A DNA stretch of 64,000 nt. Origin: Helicoverpa zea (lineage: Eukaryota > Arthropoda > Insecta > Lepidoptera > Noctuidae). The notes below the pieces were generated by a model. It saw only the letters and a program-made list of their open reading frames with translations. It was not told the origin of the DNA and searched no databases. Below are positions 61,233-64,000 of this stretch, one piece after another (position 1 is the first letter of the stretch; each line of letters starts with the position of its first letter). Both the position numbers and the translations under genes were made by a program. Location of the stretch: contig NC_061465.1 of NCBI RefSeq assembly GCF_022581195.2, positions 6,636,501 to 6,700,500 on the forward strand, written 5' to 3'.

Positions 61233-63998
61233 ATGAAAATGTCTATACCGCCTATAAACTACAGTATTCCTCCGCCACGGTTGGACATTCCTCCGCCGGT
61301 TCCGATGCAGCCGCCGCAAATGTTTAGCCATCCGCCACCGTTCATGCCGCCACCGCTGCCCGCTATCGATCAGCCGCCGCCGCCACCCCCACCACCATAC
61401 GGCACCATGGCAACGTTTCCTCCAATGAGCGTACCTCCACCTGCCGGACCTTATTCTATGATGCCCTTGGACATGCACTCACAACCACCGCCTTACTATG
61501 CAAATAGTTATTCTGAAATGAACTACAGTGACAGTCATATGAGGCAGGCAGCAAGCAGCTCTAGAGACTGGTCTGATCCACTTTCAAGTTTTAGTTCTGT
61601 AAAAAACAAATTACCAGGATCTCACAGTGACAGAGATATTCGAGGAAGCAGAGATTCTCTTGACAGACATTACCGTAGTTCGACATCTCATAGACGTTAT
61701 TCACCTGGTCGTGATAGAAGCTATGACAGGGATGGTGAAAGGGACAGAGAAATGAGATACCGTGAACGTAGATACAGCCGCAGTCCAAGTCGTCACAGTC
61801 ACAGGAGTCGGAGTCCATCACACTCAAGCCAAAGAGATAGAGAACGATCTTACAGGCAAAGATTTGATGAAAGAAGAGAGTATGAGAGAAAAAGATGTGA
61901 ATATGAAAGACGTCATAGTCCTTCTCGCAGCAGAGACCATAGGAGTCACAGTCGGGCTTATGATCCCCGTGAAAGTAGAAGGCTGAGGTCTCCTAGTAGA
62001 CGTAGCAATCGGTCACCTAGCCGTGAGTCTCGTCTGCACAGTCGGTCACGGGAGCTGTCGCATTCATCGAGAAATGAGCCTGCAAAACCGATGACAGATC
62101 GTGAGAAAATTTTGGAACAATACAGGTATGTACATTTAACATCTGGAAGTTTGAAAAGAATTGAAGGAAAGACTACTAAATAATCTCCTGTGTAAAATTT
62201 TTGTTAAAGGAAAAACTATTGCAAGACTTCTGAGGACTTCATAGAGAAAATGGAGCAGTGGTCAAAAGAACACAATTCAGATGAAGAAGAGGTAATAAAT
62301 GGTCTTTTGATAAAATCTCTTAAAAAACGGAAATTAGTAGAGACACTACAATAAAATAGGCTTTCTAATATATTATAAATATAAAGAACTAAAAACCCTA
62401 CTTATCTTGCCAATTTTTCTAGATTTTCTTTACAAGTTAAAGATCAGAAACAAAAACAGCTAACTATACTTATGTACTAATTTTAGGCATCAAAAATGTG
62501 GTACCGAAGTTCACCAGCGGAGTTATACTACAAGCAAGTTGAAGATGGTCCAGGAGTCCAACAAACCAGTAAACTGGAGAAGATCTGTGAGACTTTCATG
62601 AAACAGCTCATAGAAAGAGGCCGGAATGCTAGGCCTGAGGTCGATGAACTGCCACCTTTGAAGCCTTCCAAAGTAGCAATGTGCAAACATAGATGTAAGT
62701 TCATTGCAATATTTAATAACCATGTTGATTGTATCTACAAGACTACTCCCTCAGTCAGGCAGGCAAACTGGAACATTCTATAACGTTTTATTTATCACAT
62801 TTACAAATATTTACTAATTCAAATTAAAAACTATTCTAGTAAAAAACCTAGAACTAAAAAGCGTCAAAATATTATTCCTTATCGCTGTCGATTGGTATTA
62901 GATTCTAGTTTTCAGTATTTGTTGCTATAGCGGTTACAGAAATACATCTGTGAAAATTTCAATTTCTATCACGGTTCATGAGGCATACAGCCTGGTGACA
63001 GACGGACGGACAGAGGAGCGAAAACAATTAGGGTCTCGTTTTACCCTTTGGACTTTAAAGAAATATCTACAACTATGCAGGACTGCTGAACCTGAGGTCC
63101 CGGGTTCGATTCCCGGTTCGGTCGACATTTGTGTGATGAGCATGCTTGTTGGCCGTGGTCTGGGTGTTACAATATGTATTTATGTATATGTGTAGCTATA
63201 TGTAGTTTATCAGTTGTGTTAGCACCCATAACACAAATTAATTAATAACTTAGCATGGGGCTAACCGACTGTGTGTGAAAAGGTGTCCCAACATTATTTG
63301 TTTATTTATTTCAAGCTGTGGATGGAAGTTCTTCATCTGAGAGTGAGGATGAGTGCTTGGACGAAGACTGCCTGCAGGGTTACACGGATAGAATAATGAT
63401 GGAGTTGCAGAGGAAACAAAGCCATCCTAGAAGACTTCACCCTGAGATGTGGTAAGTTTCATGCTTGATGTGTTGAATCATTGAAGAAAATTAAATAGAA
63501 CTTACTAGCTATTTCTTGCGGTTTCGCCCACGTCCCAAGGGAACTATTGCTTGTACCTGGACAAAATATAGCCTATGTCCCTCGGCTGCCCAACAGTGAA
63601 TCAATTCATATTATGTAGTTTCGGAGCGTTTACGGTCTAAAAAATTGACAAAAAATAAGTAGCATACGAGTACGTAGAGGCTAGCTGACTTGTATTACAG
63701 TAGTGTGTGAGGGGTGAATAAATTCGTTTTCCGATGAAGACACACGATTTGTTCAACACCTTATCCCTTACCTACACCTTATTTTAGGGCTTCTTCTTGA
63801 CTTAGACTGTATGTCCGTATTTTCTGTATCTTCACCCTTCAGGTTTAACAACACCGGTGAAATGAATAGCGGTCCTCTCTGCCGCTGTAGCGCTAGAGCT
63901 CGGCGCTTCGGTATGAGACACGGCGTGTACGCATGCGAGGAGGCCTTTCCTAAATGTGTGCCGACGCAGAGCAATATTGACAAGCTGTACCATTACAG
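61233..63998 (+). CDS. drosha: DROSHA ribonuclease III, N-terminal part (gene continues past the window)
   Basis: Exons 61233-62125, 62210-62291, 62487-62694, 63316-63451 and 63843-63998 join in phase to about 491 residues. The last ends at a gt donor at 63999. The ATG is preceded directly by an in-frame TGA. Residues about 1-90 are Pro-rich (PPPR, PPPPPPP runs). Residues about 100-290 are Arg/Ser-rich. The central domain then starts: RKNYCKTSEDFIEKMEQW, MWYRSSPAELYYKQ, an acidic Ser stretch, and RLHPEMWFNNTGEMNSGPLC-RCSARARR-GMRHGVYACEE, matching animal Drosha. The CRC and following His/Cys fit the zinc-coordinating area of that domain. Catalytic RNase III domains and the dsRNA-binding domain lie beyond the edge. 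Drosha with its partner Pasha/DGCR8 cleaves primary microRNA hairpins in the nucleus. Confidence 0.95.
62885..63060 (+). repeat. Lepidopteran interspersed repeat in DROSHA intron 3
   Basis: It contains gttgctatagcggttacaga, aaatacatctgtgaaaattt and cagcctggtgacagacggac followed by tcgttttaccctttgg. This order is a familiar high-copy lepidopteran repeat; the usual gggtacggaaccctaaa end is missing or decayed. Left border approximate. Confidence 0.65.
63085..63311 (+). mobile_element. tRNA-derived SINE (5' truncated) in DROSHA intron 3
   Basis: The RNA polymerase III B box ggttcgattcc lies at 63103-63113 inside cctgaggtcccgggttcgat. A body follows with ctgggtgttacaatatgtat, atcagttgtgttagcaccca and aacttagcatggggctaac, ending gtcccaacattatttgttta-tttattt. 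This is the standard layout of a lepidopteran tRNA SINE. The A box is not recognisable, so the 5' end is truncated or decayed. The tail directly touches the acceptor of the exon at 63316. Confidence 0.75.
63505..63620 (-). repeat. Diverged retroposon tail in DROSHA intron 4
   Basis: It begins ttactagctatttcttgcgg-tttcgcccacgtcccaag and contains aaaatatagcctatgtccct, the reversed layout of the family at 187-380, without its far end. Confidence 0.6.
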
Positions 63999-64000
63999 GT

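Noticed and set aside
61155..61478. A 107-codon minus-strand frame rich in Arg, Trp and His
   Set aside because: Antisense of the Pro-rich DROSHA N-terminus; codon shadow.
63085..63130. A possible tRNA gene because of the perfect B box
   Set aside because: No A box, acceptor stem or cloverleaf can be formed, and the downstream body is the known SINE layout.
1..64000. CRISPR arrays, operons and ribosome-binding sites
   Set aside because: Spliceosomal introns and poly(A) signals show a eukaryotic nuclear sequence; no direct-repeat array with regular spacers was seen.
1..64000. Known conserved insect microRNAs such as let-7, miR-1, bantam and miR-276
   Set aside because: I looked for the mature sequences by eye on the + strand and saw none; a systematic search on both strands was not possible.

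Overview
The window looks like nuclear DNA from a moth or butterfly (Lepidoptera). The reasons are intron-split eukaryotic genes in AT-rich DNA, insect-like protein sequences, several interspersed repeats I recognise from lepidopteran genomes, and frequent short taggtacctac-type motifs. The repeat-family names are from memory, because no database could be searched. I cannot name the species.

Layout. Positions 1-12,500 carry no gene I can support. They hold a truncated retroposon, a short inverted-repeat transposon, E-box and CRE-type sites, and a CpG-rich block near 5.6-6.2 kb that may be a promoter or 5' non-coding exon. From 12,625 to 44,811 (+) runs a large BAH-domain gene of the winged eye / TNRC18-BAHCC1 family. 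I trace ten coding exons whose phases join without a break into 1,062 codons. One is a 57-bp Cys-containing microexon alone inside a roughly 26-kb intron. The last three exons encode the BAH domain. The introns contain transposon fragments, including two identical 231-bp elements 14 kb apart and a 120-bp-arm foldback element. A 3' UTR and about 8 kb of repeat-bearing spacer follow.

From 52.8 kb to the end the window is gene-dense: YKT6 (-), TAF8 (+), PSMB2 (-), MTU1/TRMU (+), then the 5' part of DROSHA (+), which runs off the right edge at an exon/intron boundary. YKT6/TAF8 and PSMB2/MTU1 are divergent pairs with short shared upstream regions. TAF8 and PSMB2 converge with under 300 bp between stop codons. 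A decayed non-LTR retrotransposon fragment lies between MTU1 and DROSHA.

The genes do not form one pathway. They serve chromatin reading (winged eye), vesicle fusion (YKT6), TFIID assembly (TAF8), protein degradation (PSMB2), mitochondrial tRNA thiolation (MTU1) and microRNA processing (DROSHA). What they share is promoter architecture: clusters of TGTCA/TGACA pentamers lie upstream of each start. The items most worth checking are the microexon, that shared promoter motif, the identical mobile elements, the regularly spaced E-box triplet and the DROSHA splice site that appears to use a SINE tail.
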